The notes below the pieces were generated by a model. The model was not told where the DNA came from. It saw only the letters and a program-made list of their open reading frames with translations, and searched no databases. DNA of 64,000 nt. Source: Amorphophallus konjac. Taxonomy: Eukaryota > Streptophyta > Magnoliopsida > Alismatales > Araceae. Positions 44,221 through 56,284 of the stretch are shown piece by piece. Position numbers and translations under genes: made by a program. How positions within the stretch are numbered: the stretch's first letter is position 1; each line of letters opens with the position of its first letter. The stretch lies in assembly GCA_022559845.1 (NCBI GenBank), contig CM040126.1, positions 44,572,458-44,636,457 on the forward strand, given 5' to 3'.

Positions 44221-45645
44221 CTACCCTAGAAGCATCCGACGTCTTAGAGCAAGGAATAAAGAGGGCCATCTTCGAGAAACGGTCAACCACCACATAGACC
44301 GAATCATGCTTCTGGAGGTACGTGGCAATCCCAAAACAAAGTCCATGCTAACATCCTGCCACGGGACATCAGGCACGGGAAGAGGCGTATAAAGGCCCGA
44401 GCTTTGCTTCTTCATCTTGGCCGTAGCACATGTACGGCACTGAGCCACGATGTTAGCAACATCGCGCTTCAAGCTCGGCCAATAAAATCGATGCTCCACT
44501 GCCTCAATAGTCTTGTTCCGACCAAAGTGGCCGGCTAGACCTCCCGCATGTAGTTCCCACACTAAGAAATCTCGAACCGAAGTTCGGGGAACACATAGCC
44601 TGCTACCTCGAAAGAGGTAACCCTCCTGAAGCACATACTCATCAAGGTCTCTCGAGGGTCCGGCCTGGAGAGTGGTAAAAATCTGACCGAAGTCAGGACA
44701 ATCAACATAGGCCTCCTTCATCTTCTCTAACCCTATGACCTCGGCACTCATGGTGGTAAGCAAGCATGCTCGCCGACTCAAGGCATCAGCTACCTTGTTC
44801 TCCACTCCAGCCTTATGTTTAAGCACAAAGGTGAACTGCTGGAGATACTCGACCCAACGACTGTGACGCGAGTTAAGCTTCTTTTGGGAATGGAGGTACC
44901 TCAATGCTTCATGGTCGGAGTATAGGACAAACTCCTGATGTAAAAGATAGTGCCTCCAATGCCTGAGAGCCTGAACAACTGCGTAGAATTCTTTATCATA
45001 TGTGGAATATCGCAGCTTCGCATCATTCAGCTTCTCGCTGAAATATGTGATCGGGTGGGACTCCTGACTCAAAACTCCCCCAATTCCCACGCCCGACGCA
45101 TCACAAGAGACCTCAAACACCTTCGAGAAATCAGGCAGTCGAAGGATAGGTGTCTGGGTCATGCGCTCCTTGATGTCCTTGAAGGCGGCAGATGCGGCCT
45201 TCGTCCATGCAAATGTGCCCTTACGGATGCAATCCGTGATCGGGGCGGTGACGGAGCTAAATCCACAGATGAAGCAACGGTAGAACGTCGCAAGGCCATG
45301 AAAGCTGCGGACATCATGAACCGTACGGGGTTCCGGCCACTCAACAATGGCCCGGACCTTCTCCGGATCGGCGGAGACCCCAGTACTAGACACAATGAAA
45401 CCCAAGAAGGTAAGCTGAGGTGTCATAAAGGCACACTTCTGTGGGTTCGCAAATAACTGCTCTCGCCGAAGAAGTAGACAGACCTGCCGAAGGTGGTCTA
45501 AGTGGTCCCCTGTGGTGCGGCTATAGATAAGGATATCATCAAAATACACCACTACAAAGACTCCAATGAAAGGTCGAAGGACCTGAGTCATGAGCCGCAT
45601 GAAAGTGCTAGGGGCATTGGTCAACCCAAAGGCATGACCAACCAC
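44221..45645 (-). pseudogene. Chromovirus RT palm end, RNase H, integrase N-terminus
   Basis: 475 codons. Begins within RT motif B ([14 protein letters not shown]), then the catalytic YFDDILIYS, the RNase H region (SCDASGVGIGGVL, DKEFYAVVQALRHWRHYLL, YSDHEALRYL) and the integrase zinc finger (HAGGLAGHFGRNKT...CRTCATAK) plus the first catalytic Asp ([10 protein letters not shown]). It overlaps the next feature in another frame because of a one-base change around 45640. Confidence 0.9.
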
Positions 45646-46679
45646 TCATATAGACCGTCCTTGGTCTTAAATGCGGTCTTCCACTCATCACCTGGCCTAA
45701 TCCTTACCTGATGGTAGCCACTCTTAAGATCGATCTTCGAAAAGATAGTTGCACCTGCCATCATGTCTAGCATATCATCAAGGCGGGGAATAGGGAACCT
45801 GTACTTCACGGTGATCTTGTTGATGGCACGACTATCAATACACATTCTCCACGTGCCATCCTTCTTCGGGGCGAGTAATGCAGGTACAGCACATGGACTC
45901 ATGCTGTCCCAGACAGATCCTCTCTGCACAAGCTCATCGACCTGCCGTTTAAGCTCGGCATGCTCGTGGGGCTCATTCGATAATGAGGAAGGTTGGGCAA
46001 AGAAGAGCCCGGAACAAGGTCGATGGCATGCTGAATATCCCGCATGGGTGGGAGTCCCTCGGAAGCTCATCGGGAAAAATATCAGCAAACTCCTGCAGAA
46101 TAGGAACAACCTCGGGTGGGAGCTCACCCTCGGAGTCCCGCTCCACCTCTCGGACCGTAATGGCAAACACCGGACAGCCCTGACTAAGCTCCTGCTCCAT
46201 TTCCTGGAGCTAATCATCATCAATCTCCTCGTCGAGGGCTCTCCTGGGCCAGAGGTAACGGTCATAGTCCGAGCTGGGGATGGGGTACTGGGCCCGGGTA
46301 TGGAAGGCTTTGGAGTACCAGGGCCAGTAGGACCCCTGACTGATGGGCTCCTGGGCCGAACGGGGTGGAGGGTGACCCGCTGGCCATCGTGGTCGAAGGT
46401 ACAGGTGTTCGACCGACCATGGAGTGTGGCATCTCGGTCGAATAACCACGGCCTACCAAGAATGATACTTTCCACTTCCATGGGGAGAACATCACACCAG
46501 ATCTCGTCACGGTAGGAGTGGAGCTGCAGTGGGACCAAGCACCGCAGCCTGACCGAAATGGAAGTGGTATCCACCCATGATACCTGATAGGGACAAGGAT
46601 GGTCTACGGGTGTGAGACCAAGACGAGCGACAGCGTTCGTGGAGATTGCATTGATACAACTCCCGCTATCGATGACCAC
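45621..46679 (-). pseudogene. Chromovirus protease and RT fingers
   Basis: Protease with [12 protein letters not shown] (D-S-G active site) and ILGRPWL. A middle section is read out of frame: the correct frame shows at 46200-45973 as [20 protein letters not shown] and [13 protein letters not shown] then starts in frame: [33 protein letters not shown] and [15 protein letters not shown]. Two compensating indels lie between protease and RT. Confidence 0.85.
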
Positions 46680-48284
46680 CTTGCAAATTTACTTTCCCAG
46701 CCTACAGAATACCTAAGGATAGTGGTCCGACGCCAGTCATCACTGGCCTGTGGCTGGGTGAGGATACATCTGACAACCCCCACGTGGGTATCGCCCGACT
46801 GCTGGACATCCTGGGCCTCACCTCCCATCTCATAGTACTCGTCAGCTAACTCTTCATCTGCCTCATAGCTGACTAACTCGAGGCCCGTAGGGGTGGTATC
46901 CTCGGCCTGTGTGTCCCCAATGTGAAGAGATGGGCGGGTGGGACACTGGTTGGCGAAATGGCCAAACCCATTGCAGCGATAACACTGCTGCCGTGATCCA
47001 CTAGGCTCCCCAATCATAGGTCCTTTACCTTTATCCTCCCGACGGATAGGAGGCGTAGGCAACAAAGGACGTGCAGGAGGTGCGGGTGCCGGTGGACGGG
47101 CTATGGGTGGGGCTGTAAGATGCTGGGGACGAGGAAGGTCCCTCGGGGGTGGAGGACGAGGCCTAGGAGCAAACGGCTCGGGATGAGCGGGCTCCTGAGG
47201 TCGAGCCATGGGGGCCCTCGGATACGTGCCAGAAGAGCCACGGGGCTCGACACTACGAAGGGGAAAGAGCCCAACCGATGGGGTGACTCGAACTCGGCCT
47301 CGAACTGCTCCAATTCGAGAGCAATCTGATATGCCTGCTCCAAAGTGGTCGCATTGCGGCGAAAGAGTTCATATTGATAATTGGGCCGCAAACCTCTCCG
47401 AAAGCGGGATATCGTCATGGTGCTCTCTTCCGTGACCCCGCACCGCAAGTAATACTCATCGAACTCGGCGGTGTACTCGGTCACGGATCGGTTCCCTTGG
47501 GAGATGCTTTGCCACTTGTCTATAGACGTTGGCGATATGAGGCGGGAAGGTATTTCTCCCTCAATTTGATTTTCATATCATCCCAAGTACCGATTTGGGG
47601 TTGACGTCGCTGGTTGAGCAGGCTCTCCACATTGATCCAATAAGTTTGGGCCTGCCCTTGCAACTTCATCTTTGCGTATCGGACTCTTCGGTGGTCCGTC
47701 ATCTCAAACCACTCGAAGTACCGGTCCATGCCGGCCTCCCAATCTAAATACACCCTAGGGTCCAAGGACCCGCTAAAAGTGGGAGGGTCCGCACGCACAC
47801 CCCTAAGAATGCGGTCGTCATCCTCGTCATCACGATTCCGTCGTTGATGACGACGACCGTTACCCCCTTGATCATTATCAGATGCATAATCATCCACCAC
47901 ATGCACCTGTTGAACCCCAACATTCTCCGCCTGAGCCCTTGGCACAGCAGGCTGCTGAACCGGCTCCTGTTGGCCGTTCGTCGGCGCGGGTTGCGCCGCT
48001 ATTGGGCCCCTCTCGAGGACGGCAATCCTCCCAACTAGGCCCAGTATGGACTGATCCGAATGCTCGGCCCGATCCTCGAGGGCCTTCATCCGCCCTTCTA
48101 GACTATCCATACGCGTACTGAGACCATCCATACGCGTATCTAAACGATCCATGATGGCCCGGAACATCTCGGCCGTGGAAGACTCATCGGAACTACGGGC
48201 TCGGTACTCCGCCATAGGTGGTGGTGGCGAGTACTGGGTACCTCGACGGGTGGGCATGCAACTGACACACGACCTAGAAGACAC
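46604..48284 (-). pseudogene. Chromovirus gag with CCHC zinc knuckle
   Basis: Starts at 48284. A coiled coil (MDRLDTRMDGLSTRMDSLEG) precedes the acidic RNRDDEDDDR stretch, the capsid core (PPTFSGSLDPRVYLDWEAGM, KMKLQGQAQTYW), and the knuckle CYRCNGFGHFANQCP. Frameshifts near 47520 and 47150 split it into three open segments (48284-47520, 47484-47101, 47209-46604). Confidence 0.85.
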
Positions 48285-48561
48285 CGACTAATGCAAACAC
48301 ACACTAAATGATGCACTTAGACCTAAACCAATATCCGGTACGAGGCGGAGTTAATCGATCCGAAGATCACTCCCGCAAGTGTGCGACCTCCCGATAGGCG
48401 TAGCCTAACGTTCGGACAACACCTTTTGATATACCGGGTTATCGGGATGAAATGCAATTTTAAAACACTCTTTTTTTTTGTTTGGAAAATGATGATGATC
48501 CTAGACTCGACTTAGACCATGATGCATGCAAGACTTATGCAATGACTACCCTAGACTCGAC

Positions 48562-48578
48562 TTGTTCTGATACCAAAC
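48562..48578 (-). other. Primer-binding site of the chromovirus
   Basis: The minus strand reads TTTGGTATCAGAACAAG next to the LTR end; TGGTATCAGA is the usual complement to plant initiator Met tRNA. Confidence 0.85.
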
Positions 48579-50855
48579 TGATGCGGGACGGACACGGGAG
48601 ACGACACTATTAGGTGCCACCCTCGGACTCTAGATGAAGACGCGACCAGCAGCACACACCAGGAAGACACTAAGCCCGACACTACGAGCTCCTAGGGGCA
48701 AAACATCTCTAACAGAAGTGGAAGCTCACTCGTCGTCCCAAGCGAGGGAAAGCGCGGACCGTGCGCGGTTAAGGAACCGGCGGAGGTCAAGGGTAGTCCG
48801 ACTCAACTTCCGGACTCGGATCGAGTCACGGGACGGGTCACACTCACTCTCACAGCGGTGACATGGACACACGGGCTAGTACCTATGCTCTCGGCAGCGG
48901 CAAAAGACCGTATACTAGCTAAGCAAATGAACGCCAAGAGGTTCGGACCATTACCTCCACGCACCCGGCGTGGCGAAGACAACCCCGACCGAATCACGGA
49001 CTCCCGGTTAAACAATATCACAGTAATACAAAGATTTGACCCACTCCACGCAGGGAGGTAAAAGGTCACATGTGGAGCCCGGGAATCACGCAACTCGGGT
49101 TGACGGGAAGCATCTTGATGTCGCCCGGCGGTGCCGAACTCCGCGTTTTCGTGCTTTCCGAATGGTGGGTTCTACGGGCCCGCGGGGCCCACGGACGGCG
49201 CTGTCCTCCGGATCTGCGGGGGTGGGACCCACTATGATGGGGACCCCCTGGTGGCGCGCCTCCACGGACGGCGGTCGACCAGGAACACCGATCGGGGGTC
49301 GATCGGTCCCGATTCCCAAGCTTTGAAGTTGCTGCCCACGGATTTTTAGTTGCTGTTTTCAGGCGCGCGCTCCGGTGAAAACGGCCGCTGCGATCAATCC
49401 CGACGTCGGATCGGGACGCATGAGCTATCGTTGGAAAGCTCTCTTCAAATGCTTCAATTTAGACTCAGAGAGATCTGCTGGATCTGGTCGGATCAGAACT
49501 TTAATGAATTTACAAGCCCCTGTTGTACAGTAACCGAAATCTCAGATCTGCAGGATACTTATCTGAGAACCACCATTGAACGCCTAGTAAACCTCCGATT
49601 CAGCTCCTTAGCTCTTCTTCAAAGTTGTAGGGTATCAAACCACGGAATGGAGACTATTTTTGGAATTTGATTTGGAGGTGGTGGTGATTTACTATGATTT
49701 TTGGGGTGACTGGTGGTCGGATCTGGGAACAGGGGGACAGAACTGTAGCTGGGACTAAGAACGATTTTTAGAAAATATGAGATGGACGAACCAAAAATTG
49801 AAAACAATTGTGAATGAAGGGGTGGATGGGTGGAACCTCCAACAAAATTGGGCGAACTAGCAGAAATCAAAAAGTGGATCTAAGGTATGAAACTCAGAGC
49901 GGGGATGAATTTGGACAGAACTCTGGCAGAACCGAAATGGAAGAGTGGACGAAAATAAAAAAATATGAAACGAGATCTGAATGGCAAACCAAAATTTATG
50001 GGATGTCCTTGACACCTCTGGAACATCCACTAAAATCCCCAGATCTATCTGAGCTCGTGGCTGAGACAAGAAATTCGTGGAAGCTTCTGTGGTACTGCGC
50101 GGGCAGAACTCCGTTGATGGCGATGGCGGTGCGGTGGCGGCTCGTGGCGGCGGCGGCGATCGTCGGAACCGATACACGAGACGTCACACCTCAGAATGAA
50201 GCCTTCACAGCTTCAAGGGGGAGAGGGAGGAGAGAGGAGGGGGGCGCACCAGCCCTTGCTCTTGAATTAGTTTGAATCAAATGGCATTAATTCATCAAAA
50301 TAGAAAATACAAGCTTAAATAGGTTACATCTCACATCCATCCACAACCATTGGATCTAGGGGATGGGAATGAAGGGTTGGGATGGAGTGTGACACACACA
50401 CAAAAAATAAATAAAAAACTACAAGGAGGGGGGCGGCCCTTGGACTAGGTGTAGAAGGTGGGGGTGGGTGGCCAAATGTGGACTTTCCAAGCCCCTTGTC
50501 CCCCCACTTGGCCCACCCATCTAGAAGCCTCCATTTGACATGTTGACTGACCCCACATGGGGCCCATGGGTGAGGTGGCTCAATGGGATGGGGCCTGGGG
50601 GGCCCGTGGGGCCCACGGGGTCCAAATTGCACATAAGCTCCTCTTACAATCAAAATAGCAAACCGCATACAATGAAATAAACACAAATTACACACACATA
50701 AAGTCTAACTAAATATGATAAATGCCAGGACTCAGGGGGGTGTCTCCAGGCTGTCTCCGAGCCAAATAGATGCTGAGGTGGCTCGAGTCGTGCTCCGTGT
50801 GCGGTACCGGTGGCTCGGCGTATCGCGCCGCTCAATTGCTCGGGTGTCCGCACCA
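48579..50855 (-). repeat. 5' LTR of the chromovirus (2277 bp)
   Basis: Pairs with 40421-43203 over its whole length, lacking only the MITE. Scattered substitutions and a few small indels, such as 17 bases near 50455, separate the two. Confidence 0.92.
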
Positions 50856-50860
50856 CATGG
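50856..50860. other. Target-site duplication of the chromovirus, right
   Basis: CATGG, identical to 40416-40420. Confidence 0.9.
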
Positions 50861-51205
50861 AGTAATGACAGACACTAATAGAAAACACAGAATGCTGAAA
50901 TGAACTAAGTATTAGAGAAGAGAGGCATACCTGGATAGACGGTCTCTCGACAGACCGTTCAAACTCTGGAACGGACCTGAGACGACCGCAAAAGATTAGT
51001 AAAACCAACAGAACAAACGCAGAGGCGTACCTGAGCCAGCAGGATGGGCGGCCGAGATCAAGCCGTAGGAGGCAGTGAACGAGCAAAGGCAGACCGCTGA
51101 AGGCAGCAGACTTCACAGAACAAACAGCACTATAAGCAAATAAGGGCGGCCGCTTCGCAGCCGCGCAAGGTAATAAACAGCTCTCACTGAACCGCACAAA
51201 CGCTA
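50861..51205 (-). other. Tat-2 leader, inverted (distal part)
   Basis: Non-coding continuation of 39610-40420 after removal of the chromovirus. It has one clear hairpin module (GACGGTCTCTCGACAGACCG near 50938). It ends at about 51205, where forward gag sequence starts. Confidence 0.55.
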
Positions 51206-51789
51206 GAAGACAGGATCCGCCCGCTCCTCAACAGCAACAACAGCCACTGGCACCAGCACAAGTGAATGTAGTTCAGCGCCCAGCCCCTAATGCTGGGTGG
51301 TCTTTTGACGATGAGACTCCCGCTCATCTCTTGGCCTTACACCATGCCAACTCCTCCGCACCTTCTATTCCCTCCATTCTCCGACCTACTACCTTGACTA
51401 CCGTTCCACCCTCCATTCCCTCCAGGTCACCTATTACGCCCGCTACATTCCCCACCATTCCGCCAATCCTTCCACCATCACCCGCCATGCCCTCCATCAT
51501 CACCCCTTCACTTAACCCTTCACCGATCACCACTCCGCTAGGGCCCGTCAGGCCAGCCTCCGCCGTCCTCACTCCCATTTCCATCCCTTCTACTTACCCC
51601 ACCGGGCCAATTGGGGGTCCATCTAAGGCTGTGTCGACATGACACTGTGCCCTCCGGAGCGGGCGTTTATTTCACATAAGTTACCCCTCCACTGGTGCAC
51701 CTGCACCCAACCCTCCAATTCCTTCCTCGACAGTTGAAGCAGAAGAACTAGACCCCGTGCCTGGCACGAAGTATGATTTGCTATAGCAC
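51206..51789 (+). pseudogene. Tat-2 gag C-terminus and Pro-rich linker
   Basis: Encodes the Gln/Pro-rich tail that in Tat-1 follows the zinc knuckle (AQVNVVQRPAPNAGWSFDDE), then a Pro/Ile/Thr-rich linker (51262-51642). Stops near 51640 and 51784 separate it from protease. Confidence 0.7.
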
Positions 51790-52914
51790 TTGGACCGGAT
51801 GCCGGCCAAGATTTCAGTACTGGAGTTAATAAAAAGGTCCACGCTACATCAGGATGCCCTCAGGATTTTTTTGAAGAAAGTGATGGTTAACGAAGACGTA
51901 GTAGTGGACAGTTTGCCGTTAGTGTTGGCCACTATCACGAGGGGGCCTTCCATGTCATTTTCTGAATCGGAATTAGCACCCCCAGAGGCACGGCAGATGC
52001 CACTCTGCATTACTATTTCCTTAAACAAAGTGGCAGTTGAGTCAGCCCTTGTGGACACGGTAGCATCAATAAATGTGTGTCCATTGAGCACATTGCGTGC
52101 TTATAATATTTTAGAAGACATGCTTAGGCCCACGCCAACCATGATTGCAGCTTATGATAACTCCAGACGAGCTTGCCATGGGGTTGTGACAGTTCAGGCC
52201 GAGCTAGGGCCTTTGAAGATGGATGTGGAATTTTATGTGCTGGACATAGACCAGATGTTCAAGGCAATTCTGGGTCGTCCATGGATTGATAGTTTAAATG
52301 CAGTACCCTCGACTGCCCACCAATGCCTCAAGTTCCCATTTCAGGGGCGGGTAGTCAAAGTAAAGAGTGTTTCCACAGTCCAGACCGTTGATGCGATTGC
52401 AGACAAGATCCTTCCTACTTTGTGGCCAAGCAACATGCCAGTTCTTTCTGTTATGGACTTAAACTATTCATGGGCATATGCATCACGCAAGCCTGCCACT
52501 GTGCCGACAAATGTCAAAATTAAGTCCAAGATTAGAGATTTGAAAGGGTGGCATATGATTTTGAAACTAGGCTATCAGCCAGGCTTGGGCCTCGGCGCGC
52601 GGCTGCAAGGGCGAACTAAGCACATCCCTAAAGGTAGAAAAATGAGCCGAAGAGGCCTTGGCTACCGCGAATCGACACTGTCTGTACTAGGAGATTCCGG
52701 GCCACTGACTTGGGATTATCGCCAACACTTCGTGAAAGGCCCGCTACAGCCTGGTACTTTGAAGAAGCCGCCGCCCTGTTTCGATGAGAAGACCGATGCC
52801 GCTCATGTTTTTGCTGACCCACCGCCGCCACTGAAGGGGCTGGTGGGTGACATGGAAGATTTCTGTAGCTGTTTTGAGAAGCTATTTTGTGAAGAAGAAG
52901 CTTGCCCGAAGTAG
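51790..52914 (+). pseudogene. Tat-2 protease and G-patch
   Basis: 375 open codons. Opens DRMPAKISVLELIKRSTLHQ, then the protease (ALVDTVASINVCPLSTL, with Gly-to-Val in the D-T-G-A site) and ILGRPWIDSLNAVPSTAHQC. The G-patch follows: KLGYQPGLGLGARLQGRTKH, RRGLGYRESTL and GPLTWDYRQHFVKGPL. It ends with an acidic Cys-containing stretch. Confidence 0.85.
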
Positions 52915-53797
52915 ATGGAGATGCAGCTGGTGAAGCATTCTTCGATTGAGCCAGCCCAACGTCTCTGGGAAGTGGGGAGCTCGACTACCACTTGGTCTCT
53001 TTCCCGCCTCATCTCTATTCTCCAGAGGCTGACTTTTGCTCCTCACCCTCCTCCGCTACTCTTTGATCCATCCATGTTTCGATCCCCTTTTCGGCCTGAG
53101 AGGCCGATTGAATTTCTGATAATTGATTGTGCATGCGGGCGATGCCCACCGATTGATTTAGTATCCAGGTGGTCGCCCGACGCGCCTGCTGATTTATCAA
53201 GAATGTGGTTCCGATCCTCCGACCCATTTTTCGATGTGATTTTCCCCACTTTGTGCCCTCGGGCCCTTCCTCCCCCTCCTCTAGATTCTTCCTCTTGTTG
53301 CATGTTGACCACCGAGATTGACCAAAAAAAATGCCAAATTTGAAACGCTCATCTCAGTGGAAGATTATGCTACTTTCCGTCCATCCTCTCCCCAGGGGCA
53401 TGAGACCCCTGCTCCTTTCCCAGTAGATTTCCTGTCTCCTAGGTTAGATGTACAGTGTGCAGAATCTCCTAGGTTAGTTGAGTCAGTTGGGGTATAGTCT
53501 AGCTCTAGTGTTGTCAGTCCGTCCACGTCTGCGGCGCACCCTGTGATGCGTCATTCCAAATCCATCCCAGATATGTTTCTGCAAGATTTAGCCCAGAGAT
53601 GTCATGCCCTTCTCAAATGCCCTGAGTTTGTAGAGACCGCAATAGTCTTAGAAGATGATGAGGAAGTAGAAGGGGTGTGGAGCAATGACAGATTAGGTGT
53701 GTATGAAATCGTAGATGAAAAGGACCCAGCCGATGATGAGGAAAGCGATGTGGAGGACGCTGCCGATCTGTACGCACAAGGTTTGATGAACCATTGA
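52915..53797 (+). pseudogene. Tat-2 linker with CACGRCPPIDL motif
   Basis: In frame with the protease after a single stop at 52912: SLSRLISILQRLTF, then DCACGRCPPIDL, MWFRSSDPFFDVIFPTL and a Pro run. After a frame change (53340-53540) come SKSIPDMFLQDLAQRCHALL and an acidic block (EDDEEVEGVW). Both parts match Tat-1. Confidence 0.7.
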
Positions 53798-54721
53798 CGG
53801 CAGTGGATGAACCCACTAAAGAGATCAATCTTGGAACCAAAGAGGACCCCATGCCCTTAATTATTTCTGCTAATCTCCCTCCTCAGGTTGAAGAGGAGCT
53901 AATTAAGATTTTGAGGGAGTACATCGATTCTTCTGTCTGGTCCTATGAGGACATGCCGGGTCTTGACCCCGCTCTGGTTGAACATAGGCTTATCCTTAAA
54001 CCAGGGGCAACACCCGTTAAACAAAAATCGAGAACATTCCACCCTCAAATGGCCTTAAGGATAAAGGAGGAAGTCGACAAATTACATAAGGCCAAGTTTA
54101 TTAGAGTTGTTTTACATCCGCAATGGGTGGCAAATATAGTCCCAATAATGAAAAAGGATGGAAAATTCGGATTTGTATTGATTTCAGGGACTTAAATAAA
54201 ATATGTACGAAAGATGATTTCCCGCATCCTCACATTGACATGTTGGTGGATAACATAGCTGGATATGAGGCACTCTCATTTATGGATGGGTATTCTGGTT
54301 ATAACCAAATCCGCCTTGCTTCCGAGGACCAAGAGAAGACCTCTTTCACCACGCCCTGGGGCACATACTGCTATGTCGTTATGCCATTCGGATTGAAGAA
54401 TGCAGGTTCCACGTACCAACGGGCAATGATGGCCATCTTCCACGTTATGATGCATGTGTATATGGAAGCCTATGTGGATGATATCTTGGTGAAGTCGAGG
54501 TCCAAAGAAGAACACCCCGCCATTCTAGCTAAGGTGTTGCAAAGGGCTAGGGAGTACAAATTAAAAATGAATCCAAAAAAATGTATATTTGGAGTTGCAT
54601 CGGGGAAGTTGCTAGGGTTCATAGTTAGTAAACGGGGAATTCAGATTGATCTGAATAAAGCAAAGGCCGTTATGAAAATGCCGCCGCCTAAGAACATCAC
54701 TAAACTTAGAGGTTTGATTGG
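53794..54721 (+). pseudogene. Tat-2 reverse transcriptase, cut by Tat-3
   Basis: Two frames joined by a one-base shift near 54180. First VEHRLILKPGATPVKQKSRT and HKAKFIRVVLHPQWVANIVP; then CIDFRDLNKICTKDDFPHPH, MDGYSGYNQIRLASEDQEKT, MPFGLKNAGSTYQRAMM and the catalytic YVDD (MEAYVDDILVKS). It continues to KLRGLIG, where the LTR of Tat-3 begins at 54722. Confidence 0.88.
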
Positions 54722-55549
54722 TGTGGACGCACTTTTCATTTAGATCTTTGGTTTTATTGGTTTATTGATTTATTAAGTGCGTGGGCGTGCCAGTCACGAA
54801 GTGACGATTTATTCAGGCTCCGAAGAGCCCAAGGGTACACTCAATCTGACTCAGTCCGGCGATTGTGTGGTTCGGGTCGGGACTTTGACCCTGCCATAAA
54901 GGTCACAACGTCATTTACATCCCCTCGGAGAGGGGAATACCCTTGATTAATTGTCGAAAATAAGGGCTCCACGGTCGAAAGAAATATCAATTAACGCAGG
55001 AAGGAAACAGCCGTTGGGCTATGCGGTGAGCCCGAGGTGAGGGCATGAATACTCGGATTATGTCGGTCACCGATGGACCATTCCATGTTTGGACAAAAGT
55101 TCATACGGAAAATAAGACGGTAACGGGGGACGAATCCATGCGAATGTCAACCGGGGGGACGGCAATTTTAATACAGGGAGGAAAGTCAGATCCCGGCGAG
55201 GGAGGAGACCCTGATGAGATATTGGCCCGAGGTAAGGCCGAGCGGTCACCATGACGAGAGAGAGAACTCCCGAGGGTGACACCCGGCTTACAAGAGCATC
55301 ATTAATGTTCCCGGGTTCGGAATCCAAGAAGGAGAGATGGGGACCATGCCGTTATGTTCGTGGGTTGCCTTGCGTAACATGTATCATTATCGCTCATTTG
55401 TTAGCATCGTTTCCTTTTGTTATCTTCTCTTCGTTCATTATTTGGTTGGAATTACCCCCCCTTTTTTATCACTATTATATTTTTTTATCTTTCCCTTTAT
55501 TATATCTTTTTTATTACACGTATATATTTATTGGAGAAATGATGGAGCG

Positions 55550-55845
55550 TATCGCTGGAGGCGGAATTGGGAGTGTGCCGCTGAAGGCTGGGAGGGAGTG
55601 TACCGCTGGAGGATAGAAGGTGTGCCGTTGGAGGGTGGAGACTAGGGTGCACCGCTGCAAGAAGTGGGTTAGGGTGTACCGCTGGAGGGTGAAGGCTAGG
55701 GTGTACCGCTCAAGGGAGTGGGCTAGGGTGTACCGCTGGAAGGTTCAGGTGGGAGTATACCGCTGAAAGGGTGAGCTGAGGTGTACCGCTGGAAGAAGTG
55801 GGTTAGGGTGTACCGCTGGAGGGTGAAGGCTAGGAGTGCGGGGTC
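55550..55845 (+). repeat. GTGTACCGCTGGAGG array, first block in Tat-3 LTR
   Basis: About nine units of 28-34 bases, e.g. AGGGTGTACCGCTGGAGGGT. Same family as in the LARD-like LTR. Confidence 0.88.
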
Positions 55846-56284
55846 GAGACCAATAGAGTGGAGTTCAGATGGGTAGGGGGAATTCAGAGGATGTCCTCTT
55901 GTTTATGCGGGTCTGATGGGAGACTTCAGAGGATCAACTTTCGATTTTGTCGTGTGATTCAGCCCCAATTCACGTCCAATGGTGCAGTTCTTCGGGTCTT
56001 GTTTAGTTCAAATCCTTGAATTTTGTATAGTCCTTTTAGTTGATTAAAATGTCTCATTGTTGTTTAGTCCATCTGTTTGTTGCTTCTTTTCGTCTTTTTA
56101 ATTTATTGTTATTCCTGACGAAAATTCGGCAGCACCTCCCCTTGACCCGGGAGGTAAGGGAATAACAAGGAACATGCCCACAAGGAGTGGCATGAACCAA
56201 CAACTGAGGTGGGTGCCTGAGCAGCCCCTTTTGCGGAAACCTCAGAAAACTCGGAGAAAACGCCGAACGAGAAACCAGTAGACT

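Larger units (their letters stand above)
40421..50855 (-). mobile_element. Complete chromodomain Ty3 retrotransposon (Galadriel-like)
   Basis: 10,435 bp with two LTRs, matching CATGG duplications, an initiator-Met-type primer site, a polypurine tract, and gag, protease, RT, RNase H, integrase and chromodomain in order on the minus strand. The LTRs differ by only a few percent outside the MITE, so it is younger than Tat-2. Frameshifts in gag, protease and RT show it is no longer able to encode an intact polyprotein. The clade is judged from the FNVSDL motif and the chromodomain ending (WITHGELQRIDPDLLE). Confidence 0.92.
36744..54721 (+). mobile_element. Tat/Ogre-type element 'Tat-2', internally inverted and nested
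   Basis: The 5' LTR, primer site and first leader bases run forward (36744-38456). The rest of the leader and gag N-terminal half run on the minus strand (51205 back to 38457, interrupted by the chromovirus). From 51206 gag C-terminus, protease, G-patch, linker and RT run forward again. One element with an inverted segment explains all pieces, since each Tat domain occurs exactly once and the two break points abut complementary parts. About 0.9 kb of gag is missing at the second break. The element ends here at 54721, where Tat-3 inserted. Confidence 0.65.

Noticed and set aside
45763..46515. 250-codon plus-strand frame
   Set aside because: Antisense shadow of the chromovirus protease-RT region.
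38457..51205. Separate minus-strand Tat element next to a separate plus-strand one
   Set aside because: No second LTR or primer site is found for the minus-strand piece, and domains are not duplicated; an inversion needs fewer events, although this is not proven.
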